Below are positions 1-11,060 of a stretch of 64,000 bases of DNA, in pieces (the stretch's first letter is position 1; each line of letters starts with the position of its first letter). The stretch comes from Tritrichomonas musculus (taxonomy: Eukaryota > Parabasalia > Tritrichomonadida > Tritrichomonadidae). The notes beneath the pieces are model-generated. The model did no database searches and was not told where the DNA came from. It saw only the letters and a program-made list of their open reading frames with translations. Location of the stretch: NCBI GenBank assembly GCA_039105265.1, contig JAPFFF010000029.1:1798001-1862000 (forward strand). Direction: 5' to 3'. Position numbers and translations under genes: made by a program.

Positions 1-275
1 GTTATAATTGAAGTGACATACCTTGACATTGCTTTCCAAGTCGTGTCCATAATAAACCCTTTTAATGTAATTTCCAGATTATTTAAAATCCATTTAGTTT
101 GAGGCATAATAAAAACGCCTCCAGTGATATAATATTCATCTTCTTATATGTGTGGGTACTAGATTTTGTTCCATAAAAATCTAAAATATTATGATATATT
201 TTTTATTACTATATGCTAAGAAATAAATATAAATATTATGAGGAAATAATGAACATTAGGTTAGATAATATCATT

Positions 276-587
276 TTATGTTTTTGAATTTAAAATAATC
301 GTTAAATATTTTAATTGTAAAGTCTTATAGAAATAATTGTGGGGTTTGAAAGAAGTTAGCTTTACTGAAAATATAAGCAAATATCTATGTAAATAATGTA
401 ATTTTAAAATAAACTCATCAAATAAGTCGACTTGAATAATTTTACAGGCTAAAGGATCATTTTCTCCATTTTTACTTTTTTCCAAAAAAAAATCTTTTTC
501 ATGATAAATAGCATCTTCAATATCTATTTTATTTTTTAACATTGCGTTTATTTCAGGATAAAAATAAAGAATATTATTATTATTCAT
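276..587 (-). pseudogene. Fragment of a trichomonad ankyrin-protein N-terminal region
   Basis: A 103-codon open stretch whose residues ~36-55 (FLEKSKNGENDPLACKII, then DLFDEFI) closely match the segment EKRENGENDNYICQLI plus DLVIDFI in the intact ankyrin protein encoded at 2837-4957. That segment belongs to the helical N-terminal region seen in many trichomonad ankyrin proteins. No ankyrin repeat follows and the product stops soon after the match, so this is probably a truncated paralogue. It could instead be one exon of a longer gene, but no splice signal was seen. Confidence 0.45.
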
Positions 588-1040
588 AAACTTAGGATCA
601 AAGAAAATTTATATAATTTGAAGATCAAGAATCACAATTTTATTCATTGAATAAAAATAAATGGCTTATTCTTCTTAAATATGTGAAATCTTTAGATATT
701 TGACCAAAATTTTATAATTTGATCTCAAAAGAATTTTATTATTTTTCCCAAAAATCATGATTTCGATGGAAATGCTTTGAATTTGAAATAATAATGCATT
801 ATTATTTAAATCATCTTAAATTCTCTTTTAAATCATCTGTTTTTTTCTGATTTTTTATAATCGTCGAAAAATTGAATCAAATTTTGATAGCTTTCTTCCA
901 TATCATTCTGATATTCAATGTAACATATAAGAGAAGGTTCAATTAGTTGGTGACATTATATATATTATAAGTCTGTAAGCTTTGTCTCCATTTATTTTTT
1001 TTTATAGTTTAGTAAATAGATTGGAAAACAATGACAAACT
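588..1040. other. AT-rich intergenic stretch, nothing recognised
   Basis: Strongly AT-rich with short homopolymer runs. No coding segment, RNA gene or repeat was recognised on either strand. Confidence 0.5.
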
Positions 1041-1560
1041 TAAATGATCTTTAATAAAAAAATGGCTGGATGAAAAGACATTCCAACATTAAATAAATAT
1101 TTAAATTATTTTTAAAATATTTAATGTTTATTTGTTTACTATAAAAAAGGAAAAAAATAATAAGATATAATCGATTATATCACTATCGTTTTTTCTATTT
1201 TCTTCAGAAATATTGAATTATTAAAAAACAAAATACTTAAATGAGCTCTAATAAAAAAATGGCTGGATGAAAAGACATTCCAACTTTAAATAAATATTTA
1301 AATTATTTTTAAAATATTTAATATTTATTTGTTTACTATAAAAAAGGGGAAAAATAATAAGATATAATCGATTATATCACTATCGTTTTTTCTATTTTCT
1401 TCAGAAATATTGAATTATTAAAAAACAAAATACTTAAATGATCTTTAATATAAAAATGACTGGATAAAAAGACATTCCAACATTAAATAAATATTTATGC
1501 TATTTTTAAAATATTTAATATTTATTTGTTTACTATAAAAAATGTGAAAAATAAAAAGAT
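1041..1560. repeat. Tandem repeat, 197-bp unit, about 2.7 copies
   Basis: The segment TAAATGATCTTTAATA followed by an ATGGCTGGATGAAAAGAC-like stretch recurs at about 1041, 1238 and 1435, a constant period of 197 bp. The third copy is partial and more diverged. The unit is AT-rich and has no sustained reading frame, so it looks like a small satellite cluster. Confidence 0.8.
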
Positions 1561-1688
1561 AAGTAAATAGTATTACCTTTTCTCAATTTTTTCAAATTCA
1601 ATGAAAATAATTAAAAAGAGAAATAGACTCTAATTTTAATTACTTATCATTTCATATTGTATTATATAACCATTTAAATGGAAAATAA

Positions 1689-2474
1689 CTAATCTTCAAA
1701 AAAAATTTTATTTCCATAAATAACGTGTTTTGATCGTCTACCCACACATATATCTTCTTTGATTGAATAAACTGGTAATCTTCTGTAGCTTGTTTTCGGC
1801 TGTAACAATAATTTTAAATAACCTCTTAAACCTAAATTTACCAGATCTTGAAAACTGTTGATCTGCATTTTACTTAAAACTATGAAAGATTGAAGATACT
1901 TATGGATCGCCTCTGTTTCATTAGTAAAAGGAAGACCGAAAAGAAAAATTCTTTTTGCAAAAAAGTTAAAAATTTCTGAAAAATCGGTTTTTATAAAGTA
2001 AAGTATAGAATTATTTTGAGAAAACAAAAAGTTTGAGGTATCAGATATATTATCAAAAAGTTTATAATAATAAACAAATTTTTGTAATCTGGGTTTTTTT
2101 AAAACCTTATTTTGCGCACCTACTCTTGATAAAAATTGTCGTGTTCCATTTGCCCAGTTGTCTATAATCCATCTTGAGCTTATAGAAACAGTTATTTTGG
2201 AATTAACATGAATAAATATCTCACAAGATTCATCAAATATATTTTTAAAGTAAAAGCAGGCTGTTCTTGAATTGAAACCTTCTTTGAGCGTATATGGGTG
2301 ATTTGTTTTAGTAAAATTGGTAAGTTCGTTTAAAAAAAGAGACAAATTTCTAAAATTCCATTTGAGATTATTATCAATTTGAAAAACTTCTAACTTGGAT
2401 GGAAAATTTTTCTCTTTTAAAAATTTTGATCTAAATGACATAGTACTAACTTGGAATTTTGATTCTTCAATCAT
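1689..2474 (-). CDS. Hypothetical protein, 261 aa
   Basis: A complete frame from ATG to stop with ordinary trichomonad codon use. I do not recognise the family. The protein is basic and rich in Phe, Asn and Lys, with no evident signal peptide, no clear membrane segment and no repeats. The C-terminal third contains a Leu-rich amphipathic stretch (LGLRGYLKLLLQP) before a basic tail. It is divergent from the ankyrin gene at 2837, with about 360 bp between the two starts, so both promoters probably lie in that gap, which also holds a long T-run. A real gene is likely on length and composition alone. Confidence 0.6.
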   Translation of the reverse strand: MIEESKFQVSTMSFRSKFLKEKNFPSKLEVFQIDNNLKWNFRNLSLFLNELTNFTKTNHPYTLKEGFNSRTACFYFKNIFDESCEIFIHVNSKITVSISSRWIIDNWANGTRQFLSRVGAQNKVLKKPRLQKFVYYYKLFDNISDTSNFLFSQNNSILYFIKTDFSEIFNFFAKRIFLFGLPFTNETEAIHKYLQSFIVLSKMQINSFQDLVNLGLRGYLKLLLQPKTSYRRLPVYSIKEDICVGRRSKHVIYGNKIFFED

Positions 2475-2699
2475 TGTTTTATGAAAATATTAAATTTTTA
2501 ATGTTGGACTATAACCGTAAAAACTAATTCAAAAAAATTGAGAATAAAAAATAGTAAAAAGTGTGAATTTGAAAGTCTATCTTCATTTTTAATTTTTTAT
2601 TTGAATTATTCAATAAATTATTTTGGTTTAAATGATGATTTGATGCAGATATTATATGGACAATCAGAAATAGCTCTTTAGTCCCTTTATTTTGTATAA

Positions 2700-2706
2700 T
2701 GTGTCC

Positions 2707-2737
<31 letters not shown>

Positions 2738-2770
2738 CAACAATACAAAATTTGGGCACATTTTTCAACA
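2700..2770. repeat. Poly-T run and short direct repeat between divergent genes
   Basis: A run of about 27 T is followed by two copies of TTTTCAACAATACAAAATTTG. It lies in the gap between two divergent genes. Homopolymers of this kind recur across the window and are typical of this genome's intergenic DNA. Confidence 0.7.
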
Positions 2771-2808
2771 ATACAAAATTTGTAATTGTGACAATTATTA
2801 AATTTACT

Positions 2809-2818
2809 TCATTTTTTA
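2809..2818 (+). promoter_or_regulatory. Possible trichomonad initiator (Inr)
   Basis: TCATTTTTTA lies 28 nt upstream of the ATG at 2837. Trichomonad initiators start with TCA followed by a pyrimidine, T and A/T, usually within about 20-30 nt of the ATG. In DNA this AT-rich, chance matches are common. Confidence 0.35.
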
Positions 2819-2836
2819 TATAAGAAACATTGAAAT

Positions 2837-4957
2837 ATGGATCAATTACATGAAGAATATTTTAATAAAATGAAAGATGTTGAAGAGAATCTTCTCATTT
2901 TTTTAGAAAAACAAGATTTTAATGAGTTTAATGATTATTTACAAAATCAAAAAATTTCAGAAAATAAATACGAATTAAAATCATTTTTGTACCTTATAGT
3001 TGCAATTTCAAATCATCATTATCGCACGCAGCAATTTTTCACCAAAATTGAACAAATAATTAAAAGCTTACAAGAAAAAATTCAATACTTTTTTTCGAAT
3101 TTTGAAATTTTCCGCATTTTCCAGGCAAGCAAACGAATTCTTTTATTTCTTTTTAAATTGAAAATTATTACACCTACTGAAGATATATATTATGTTATTA
3201 ATACCAAAGATAAGTATATTAATAGGAACTATCTTGAATACTTTTATTTAGAATTTGAACAGTATATGGATGAAAAAACAAAAAGTTCAATTCAAATTCC
3301 AAAAATAATTGATGAATTTAATGAAAAAAGAGAAAATGGAGAAAATGATAATTATATATGTCAACTTATTCGGAATGACCTAGTTATTGATTTTATTAAA
3401 TATATAAATAAAGAAAATATTTCACCATCAACACAAATTCTCCGATCAATATATGAAACCAATTTATTTTTAACAAACCATTTGCCATCATTAATTGAGT
3501 ATTCAGCTTTTTATGGTTCAATTCAAATATTCAGGTATTTATATTATCAAAATGTCGAAATATCTACTTCAATTTGGCCATTTGCTGTTCATGGAAGAAA
3601 TGCAGAAATAATTCATTTTCTAGAGGAGAAAAAGGTTAAAACTCTTAGTAATACTTATCAATATCTTGTTATTGAAACAATTAAATGTCATCATAAAGAA
3701 TTAACTGATTATTTTTTAAGTAATTTTTGTGGAAATGAGAAGATATATGATTATTATTTATATCGAAAAAGTCTCAAATATTATAATTTTAGTTTCTTTT
3801 CAAATAAATCTGTTTGTTCTTTAATTGATTCATGTAAAGCCAATCCAGAATTGAATATTCTTTATTATCTATGCAAATATGATTATAATATTATGGTTGA
3901 ATTTATTCTAACAAGATATAAAGGAATTGATGTAAATTATGAGCATAATATCTATAAACCATTTTCAATTAGTTTATTGGATATTGTTATATGTATTGAA
4001 GTGAAGAATGGTGATTTAAGTAATATATCAAAAATAGAAGAAGAAGAAGACCCTGATGAATATATGTTACGTTACTATAAAAGAATAAAAGATAACATGA
4101 AGTACATTGAATACAAATATGATCAAGAAATTTCACCTATTTTACATATTGCTATTAGGAAAGGAAACATTGATTTAATTCAATTCTTATTCACTATTCC
4201 AAGAATTGATATAAATAGTAGATCAACAAAAATTTCCAAAGAACTTAAATATGAATCATGTAACGATTACTATATAATAAAAGAAAAAATGTCATTGTTG
4301 AATGAAGCAATTGAAAGTGGATACACAGATGTTGTTCAAATTTTATTAAATGATAAATCATTTGATGTTAATAATAGACTTTTAATGAAAAAACAATTTG
4401 AAAACTGTTTCTCTACAGCACATCCTATATATATTGAAAGACGGGAAGAAACATCATTACAACAAGCTATAAAACGAGAAAATATAAATATTGTAAAGTT
4501 ATTATTATCAAATCCTATAATTAATGTCAATTTAAAATCATCTTCGGTAATACATGAATCTGGCGGTTGTTATGTGTTTGTAAGTACAGATAAATATATA
4601 GAAAAGTCTTCTTTATTTTTTGCAATTAACAGTGAAAATAATAAAAATAAATTAGAATTGATAAAACTTTTATTATCAATATCTAATATTGATGTTAATT
4701 TTGGAATAAAAGAATATTTGTCAGAATTCGAGGAAGATAGAAAACTATTACAGGAAAAATCAACACTATATCTGGCTGTTGAGAATGAAAACCTTGAAAT
4801 TATTCAGCTTTTATTAGAACAACCCTTAATTGACATAGATTTTTTATGTACATTATATGACATCAAAGATCATAAAAAATTGATGCAAAAAAAGACAGCA
4901 CTTAATCTGGCTACAGAAATAAAAAACAATGAAATAGTTCAATTATTAAATAAATAA
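2837..4957 (+). CDS. Ankyrin-repeat protein, 706 aa
   Basis: A complete frame. Residues 1 to ~420 form the helical region typical of large trichomonad ankyrin families (conserved block near 170 with GENDNYICQLI, then TNLFLTNHLPSLIEYSAFYGSIQIF). At least six ankyrin repeats follow from about residue 435, recognisable by ILHIAIRKGNIDLIQFL, LLNEAIESGYTDVVQILL, SLQQAIKRENINIVKLLL, a less regular one, TLYLAVENENLEIIQLLL and TALNLATEIKNNEIVQLL. Neighbouring repeats are separated by charged linkers of about 20-25 residues placed after the IDIN-type end of each repeat, which is unusual for compact ankyrin stacks. It is probably a soluble scaffold or interaction protein; the partner is unknown. The gene has no introns. 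Confidence 0.9.
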   Translation: MDQLHEEYFNKMKDVEENLLIFLEKQDFNEFNDYLQNQKISENKYELKSFLYLIVAISNHHYRTQQFFTKIEQIIKSLQEKIQYFFSNFEIFRIFQASKRILLFLFKLKIITPTEDIYYVINTKDKYINRNYLEYFYLEFEQYMDEKTKSSIQIPKIIDEFNEKRENGENDNYICQLIRNDLVIDFIKYINKENISPSTQILRSIYETNLFLTNHLPSLIEYSAFYGSIQIFRYLYYQNVEISTSIWPFAVHGRNAEIIHFLEEKKVKTLSNTYQYLVIETIKCHHKELTDYFLSNFCGNEKIYDYYLYRKSLKYYNFSFFSNKSVCSLIDSCKANPELNILYYLCKYDYNIMVEFILTRYKGIDVNYEHNIYKPFSISLLDIVICIEVKNGDLSNISKIEEEEDPDEYMLRYYKRIKDNMKYIEYKYDQEISPILHIAIRKGNIDLIQFLFTIPRIDINSRSTKISKELKYESCNDYYIIKEKMSLLNEAIESGYTDVVQILLNDKSFDVNNRLLMKKQFENCFSTAHPIYIERREETSLQQAIKRENINIVKLLLSNPIINVNLKSSSVIHESGGCYVFVSTDKYIEKSSLFFAINSENNKNKLELIKLLLSISNIDVNFGIKEYLSEFEEDRKLLQEKSTLYLAVENENLEIIQLLLEQPLIDIDFLCTLYDIKDHKKLMQKKTALNLATEIKNNEIVQLLNK

Positions 4958-5962
4958 TTAGACAAATAGAAAAATATTAAAACTTGATGATTACTAAGTC
5001 AATATATTAATAAATAATTTCATTTTATAAATTACAATTCATATATATATAGTAGTTTCATATGAATATTTTTTTTTTCTTTTATAATCAAAAAAAGTAT
5101 AGACAGAACTATATTAATTAACGTAATTTTGAAGTTTAATTTTTTTCACAAATGTAGTTAGAATATTATTTTTGCTGTGAGCCGCAACGATTAAATTCAA
5201 TTCATTTTTTTTTAAATGGACTAGTATTTGTTATTTTAAAATGCCAATCGAATTCATTAATAAAGTGAATTAAGTATTTTATGAAAGTTGATGAGTTATT
5301 ATACATTATATATGTTTTTTAAAACAAACATTTATATATTCACATTATTATTCAATAAATTCTATATTATACATCAATATAGAATTAAAAAATGGAATTA
5401 TCTTTTATCACACAGAGTGATCTACTTGAACTCAAAATAGCTTTTTTGAATATAGAAATTAATGCATCAGTTATTAAAAAATTGATTTACTGAGATAAAA
5501 AAGAAACAAACATTTTAAAATGATATTTAGTATTTCAGAAATATTTTAATCATATTTGATTAATTGTCAATTTTAATTTAAATATTTTTTTTATTGCATA
5601 TATGAATATTTTGAAGAATGCAATAAATTGAATAATATTTTGTGATTGCTGATAAAAAAAGAGTATTTTTTGTAAACCAAGGCTAGTTTTTCAACGAATT
5701 TTTTGATATGTTTTTATTTGAGTATTTTGAGCCAAATTTAAAAGATGAAAATATTTCTTTATATCCAAAAAATATCACTACTTGTATATTTTAATACATG
5801 ATAAAAATACTATTCATAAAACTTTTTCTCTTTTTTTTTCTAGATCATTTCCGATCACCCTATATTTAATAAATTTATTATACCATGAATCATCCAATAT
5901 ATTACATATTTTTAAAAAAATAAAAATCATCTTATAAAAAGAAATATTTGTAAAATCTACAT
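4958..5962. other. AT-rich intergenic stretch
   Basis: Between convergent genes. Mostly AT-rich without sustained coding. A 33-codon frame starting at 5392 reads like protein (MELSFITQSDLLELKIAFL) but ends quickly. Nothing else was recognised. Confidence 0.5.
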
Positions 5963-8310
5963 TTATGATTGTTGTATTCGTATGTTTGGTGTGTTTGGTG
6001 GAACTCCGGATTCAATAAAAACGACGCTGTTACCGTTTCCTGCAATGCAGAATGAGGCACCACTTGTTATCGTCGTTTCCTTTGGTGAATAAACTTTTTC
6101 AAATGAATCACTGCTTAGGAGGAGATGGCCACAGCTGTTAGAACCGCATGAAAGGATTTTACCTTCTCGTGTCTCGAAAAGTGAATGAACACATCCAGCG
6201 TAGGCTGCCCTGATTTCGTATCCTACAAGTAATGAAATCTCGGTGAATGTAGAAACTGATTCTGTTTCTTCGCCAAGGCAGAGTTGGCCATGTTCATTTA
6301 ATCCACTTCCAAAGACGCGACCTTCCTTGCTGACGGCCAGGAAGTGCTTGTATGTGCCTGACACACAGACAATTTCTTGACCTGAAAGTTCGGAAACAAT
6401 AGAAAAGTTGAGGACTCCGTTTGATTCGATGGGTGAAGTGAAGACTCGACCGTTTGAGCTCAGAACAACGACTGAGTCATTGCAGCACGCGACACTCGAT
6501 GCTTTCTCGCCGTCTGGAAGAGAAACCGATGCGATTGGTGAATTAGGTGAATCTTGGACTGAATCACGGTTGATGAAGATGACTTCACCTTCACTGCCGA
6601 TAGCTGCTGAATGATAATAACCGCCGAAAAGTGACACTGGATGATGATTACCGATGTCAAGAAAAACTGGGTCACCTCAGTTTATTTTACAATCGCAGAG
6701 TACGAGCTGCCTTTCATTACCGCTGCTTTTTGAAAACATGTAAAGTGTGCCATATTGACAACAAACCGCCGAAACCGCAGCGAGCTGGCGGCCGCTGCCG
6801 TCTTTGATACAAAAATTGGTGAAATCTTTGATCTTCGTTTTCTGAAGAGTGGCGCTGATTCGGCCATCACTGTTGTAGCCAACACCCTTCAGTGAACCGT
6901 CACTCGTGACCAACACTGAGTGATCACCATAAACTGCGTAAGATAGAAATGAAGAAGGATCGAGTGGTAACTTCACTGGAGGATGGATGATTTGAGAACG
7001 ATTTTTATTGTTCGGTTTCTCGCCAAGTTGATTGTAATCATCAAGACCGCCAACGATAATATATTGTGTGTATTGTTTATTGTCACTTTTATGTCCATTA
7101 GACACATCTTTAGTTTGATTCAATTCACTTTTACATTTCTTTAGTTCTTGTTTCGTTTGTTCATATTTTGTTTGTATTTCATTTAATTCTTGTTTTGTTT
7201 GATTAAGTTCATCAATAAATTTATTCATATCTTTCTCATATTTATTTTGTTGTTTCTTGTTTTCTTTTTTTAATTCTTGATTTTCTTTTTCCACTTTTTT
7301 TATTCTTGTTTCCATTTCGCTCACACGATTCAGTAGTTTTTCAGTAAAATCGGTCACATCTGTTACATCTTCAACGTAAACTTTGAGTTCGTCAACGTCA
7401 ACATCATCAAGAAGAAAGTCTTCGTCTTCTCCATCGTCATCTTTTTCTTGATGATGTTTGAAAGTTTGTTGAAGATTTCACAAAAAGTTGGTCGTTCGTT
7501 TGGGTCAGATGACCAGCATCTCTCAATCAGTTTTTTAAATGACTTTTTAACTGGAACCGTAAATTTAGGACGATAGTTTTCTGTAACGACTTTGTTGATG
7601 AATTTGTATTCGGCGATTTCTCTTCCTTCAAGTTCTGGATATGGAGCACAGTCTGTCAAAACTTCATACATCAAAATTCCAAATGAGTAAACATCAACTT
7701 TTTTGTCGTATTTTTCTTCGCGTAGAATTTCGGGTGCTTCATATACAAGGGTACCCCCAAATTTTGTTTGACTATGTGAATGGCCTAATTCAATTATTTT
7801 TGAAAGACCAAAATCTGTTATGTGTGGGTGAAAGTATTCATCAAGTAGAATGTTGTCCGTTTTAAGATCGCGGTGAATAATGTTTCGGTCATGAAGATAT
7901 TTCATACCGCGGGCAACTCCAACGATAATGATTTGTCGTGTCGTATTCGTATAATCTTTAGGTCCATCGTTTCCCTGGATCTTCTTGAGGACTTCTTTAA
8001 GTGAGCCATTTGTAGCAAGTTCCATGATTATTGTAACATTGTTTTCTTCTTGAAAATCGACTTTTGAATATCCAATAAATTTGATAATTGTTGGATGATT
8101 GGCATTAATCATGATAGATATCTCTCGTTTGATCATTTCGTTGCATCTTTCTTCGTTATCATCGCAATCTATAACTTTTGCTGCAAAAAAATTGCCTGTT
8201 TTCTTTTCTTCAACTTTGTAAACAACACCAAATCCACCTTTACTAATTCGTTTACCTTTTTTAAATTTGTTAATGTCAATTTCCCCTTGGTTTAATGTTA
8301 GTTTTTTCAT
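5963..8310 (-). pseudogene. Kinase - acidic/coiled-coil - RCC1-repeat gene, broken twice
   Basis: Three adjacent minus-strand frames look like one host gene. At 8310-7363 is a kinase domain: glycine loop SKGGFGVVYK at residues 23-32, Lys45, HRDLKTDN from 146, DFG 166-168, APE 192-194 (TKL-like). At 7357-6677 is a long Lys/Glu coiled coil followed by RCC1-like text (IIVGGLDDYNQLGEKPNN). At 6637-5963 are further RCC1-type repeats (FGSGLNEHGQLCLG, ILSCGSNSCGHLLL). Near 7440-7455, in an A-rich run of the coding strand, the kinase frame shifts into the coiled-coil frame, and before the next ATG that second frame reads as a plausible acidic linker. The second and third pieces share one frame, interrupted only by a TGA at 6677-6679. 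A kinase controlling a beta-propeller module is the likely ancestral design. The gene is either a pseudogene or carries base-calling errors. Confidence 0.75.
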
Positions 8311-8341
8311 TTAGTAATAAAAATATTTAATGTTTACATTT

Positions 8342-8347
8342 TAGTGA
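8342..8347 (-). promoter_or_regulatory. Possible Inr of the kinase-RCC1 gene
   Basis: TCACTA on the minus strand, about 35 nt upstream of the kinase ATG, fits the trichomonad initiator core TCA-Y-T-W. It is a short motif in AT-rich DNA and therefore weak on its own. Confidence 0.3.
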
Positions 8348-9235
8348 AATAAAAACGATCAGTTTATGAAAAAGTGTATCAAATTTATAAATTCAATGAT
8401 TTATCTATATATAATAAAGATAAACCACACCCAAATTAAAAAATGTTTATAAAACACTCAATTATGATTTAAATAGAATTTATCTTTTTATGGATATATA
8501 ATATAAGATATAGTATTTATTTTTATTATATAAATGTTTATATATTGCAAATATATAAAGAAATTTATAAATTATTAAAACGGTGGTTATAACTTTTTAT
8601 GGCATCTCATAGAATTGCTCACAAATTTTAAATCATGTTTTTACGAATTTGTAATGAATATAAATTAAATATTATGATAATAATATATAGAATATAATTA
8701 ATTGGCTATTTTATTTCAAAAATTGGTAATTTTTTTTATTTGATTTTTGTAATAAAAAGAATTTTTTGATTAATAATTTATAAACTAAAAATCAAATTAT
8801 AAATGTATTATTGTACAATAAATATTTATTGATTATTATGAAGATTTAATATACTTTTTATTCAAATTAAAAATCATGAACTTTTTGATAAGAAAAGTGG
8901 AAAGCCTAAAAAAAACATGAAAATGAAATAAGTTACAGAGGAAAGCTAATAATACCGATAATCAATCGCCCTTAAATGAATTATATCTTATCAGAAACCA
9001 ATTATTGATATTTATGCGTAATACTTTATAAAGTATAATAATGATGGAATTTAATGAACATATTTGGTCTGAGTGATATTTTTATAGATCCATTATCATT
9101 TAAAATGACTTATTATTTAAAAATATAAAAATATCTTTCTAATTCTTGAAATAAAAATTATAATTTTATTCAGTTAACCAATATAACGTATAATTAACGT
9201 GTTTTTATTTTATTCATGTTTTTCATAGCATTTAA
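8348..9235. other. AT-rich intergenic stretch, nothing recognised
   Basis: No coding segment, RNA gene or repeat was recognised. Base composition is uniformly AT-rich with short palindromic AT runs. Confidence 0.5.
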
Positions 9236-9409
9236 AATAAAACTCTATTTGTTTCGTCAGATTTTTCAATAAGGGCTGATGATTTAGCAAATTTACAGTT
9301 ATTGATGGAAAATCTTATGAATTCAAAAGATACAATTCCTCAAAATGAATCTTCAACATCATCAGAACAAATTCCAATGAGGTGGGGAATTCCTATTAAT
9401 ACTCATTAG
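9236..9409 (+). pseudogene. Possible C-terminal coding remnant
   Basis: An open stretch without a start ATG at its head reads as plausible protein (SDFSIRADDLANLQLLME, later SSTSSEQIPMRWGIP) before a TAG. Its composition is richer in Asp, Glu and Ser than random AT-rich DNA would give. It may be the 3' end of a decayed gene or an exon whose partner is not visible upstream. I do not recognise the family. Confidence 0.25.
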
Positions 9410-9869
9410 ATTTTTAATAATATTTTTTCCACATTTAATTATATCTAAATATTTTAAAATTTCATTTTTAAATTCTATTAATTTTGTAAACTATTCAAAA
9501 TTTTTTGATAGCATTGAAATATTAAAATATCTATATTTTTGTTAAAAATGCAAAAAATATGTAAATATCTTAGAATCATATTTAATTTATTTAATTAAGT
9601 ACTATTTTATTAACAAAATTTGATTTTCATAAATAGTTATGGTTGGAATACCTCTCAAAAAATTCCGAAAATCTATTAATCAATTCAATTTTTAAAATCA
9701 TAATTTCTTTTTTATAAAATCATAATATTGTTATATATTATATTTATATATTTTGTAATATTTTTTTTATAATATATTTCAATAATTTTACTAATAAATC
9801 GCTTTTTAATAAGATAAACTCATAATACACGTTTATTTTTTTTCTGAGGAGATAAAACCATTATTAAAA
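9410..9869. other. AT-rich stretch upstream of an ankyrin gene
   Basis: Nothing was recognised apart from AT-rich runs. The promoter of the gene at 9870 should lie in its last part, but no convincing initiator was found. Confidence 0.4.
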
Positions 9870-11060
9870 ATGAATACTCAAGAAGCAAAATGCTCGCTTA
9901 AGCCACTTATTCGGCATAATAAAAGCATGGCATACAAAGGAAAGAAATATCCAATAGATTTCCGCCTCATCAAGCAAAACTCTAATTATTTTTATAATTC
10001 TCGATATCAATATAAAAATATTGATGATATCATAATTCAAGAAGATACAATAAGCATAACACATAAAACCTTCCAAGACTTTATATTAGCTTGCCATAAC
10101 GAATCCTTTACAATTGATGATTCAAATTATTTCACACTTTACCAACTTTCAATAAGATATGAAGTTCCAAGATTAGAATCATTAGTAAATGAATATATCA
10201 AATCTCACAACCTAAATATTTTATATAAAATGATTCAGTATAAATTTTTACTTCAAAAAAAATTTGAAAATGACTTAGATAAAAATCAGCATTCAATTAG
10301 TACTGAAAATGAAGAAAAAATAATTTCATCAGACATATTAAAATACATAGATGACAAAGAAATGATAGAACTTCCAGTACCAGTTTTATATCGTATATTT
10401 ACTCAATCAAATATTTTTATGAATGAAATTAATGAATCAAACAGCAAAAAAATAACAGAATTTTTGTTCAAATGTCTCAATAAGCACAAGCAAGAAGCTT
10501 CTGTATTATTTTCAAATTTAAATTTAAAATATAATCGAGTTGAATTCTTCTCTCGTTTAGTAAAAGAATTTCCCAATGTTTTTAATATTAGAATGATTGA
10601 TCCTTACTTTCTTTTTGATGCAACAAAGGATTTACTTAATATGTTGGACAAATTAATTGATAGCTATTCTTATTCAATCAATCAAATTAGTCAACTTTTG
10701 AAAGAAAATAAAATTTGTGATTTGGCAAATAAAATTGAAATCATGAATGAAAACATAAAAGAAAGTAAAAACAAAATCAGACGTAATTATCCTCAGTTTA
10801 CTGAGAAAAGGGAGAAAAAAAAGCGTTTTTATGAAAAATTGATCAAATGTGCTGCTGAAAATAATGCAGTAATCAAAAATTTTGATGAAAAAGTAGATGG
10901 AAATGTTTTGCATCTTGCATGCGAATTAGAAAATCTTGAACTTGTTAAATATATCATATCATTAAATAAAATCGATATCACATCAAAAACTATTTTATTT
11001 GTTTCTTATTCCATTTCAATCATCATAAATTTATCGCATTTCAATCATCATGAATTTTAA
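9870..11060 (+). CDS. Ankyrin-repeat protein, N-terminal part (396 aa open)
   Basis: Residues 1 to ~300 are a helical region of the trichomonad ankyrin type. It begins with a BTB-like segment (YPIDFRLIKQNSNYF and QLSIRYEVPRLESLVNEYI) and continues through a Lys/Glu-rich stretch. The first ankyrin repeat starts near residue 345 (NVLHLACELENLELVKYII, then KIDITSKT). After that the frame runs about 22 codons into hydrophobic AT-rich text and stops. Seven further copies of the same ankyrin half-unit lie downstream, separated by spacers, with a normal C-terminal ankyrin end at 13027-13104. The open frame is therefore only the head of a longer locus. Either the spacers are removed from the RNA or the gene has been disabled by repeat expansion. 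Confidence 0.7.
   Translation: MNTQEAKCSLKPLIRHNKSMAYKGKKYPIDFRLIKQNSNYFYNSRYQYKNIDDIIIQEDTISITHKTFQDFILACHNESFTIDDSNYFTLYQLSIRYEVPRLESLVNEYIKSHNLNILYKMIQYKFLLQKKFENDLDKNQHSISTENEEKIISSDILKYIDDKEMIELPVPVLYRIFTQSNIFMNEINESNSKKITEFLFKCLNKHKQEASVLFSNLNLKYNRVEFFSRLVKEFPNVFNIRMIDPYFLFDATKDLLNMLDKLIDSYSYSINQISQLLKENKICDLANKIEIMNENIKESKNKIRRNYPQFTEKREKKKRFYEKLIKCAAENNAVIKNFDEKVDGNVLHLACELENLELVKYIISLNKIDITSKTILFVSYSISIIINLSHFNHHEF

Noticed and set aside
5392-5493. 33-residue frame as a gene
   Set aside because: It reads like protein, but is very short, has no homologue I recognise and no clear promoter; left as intergenic.
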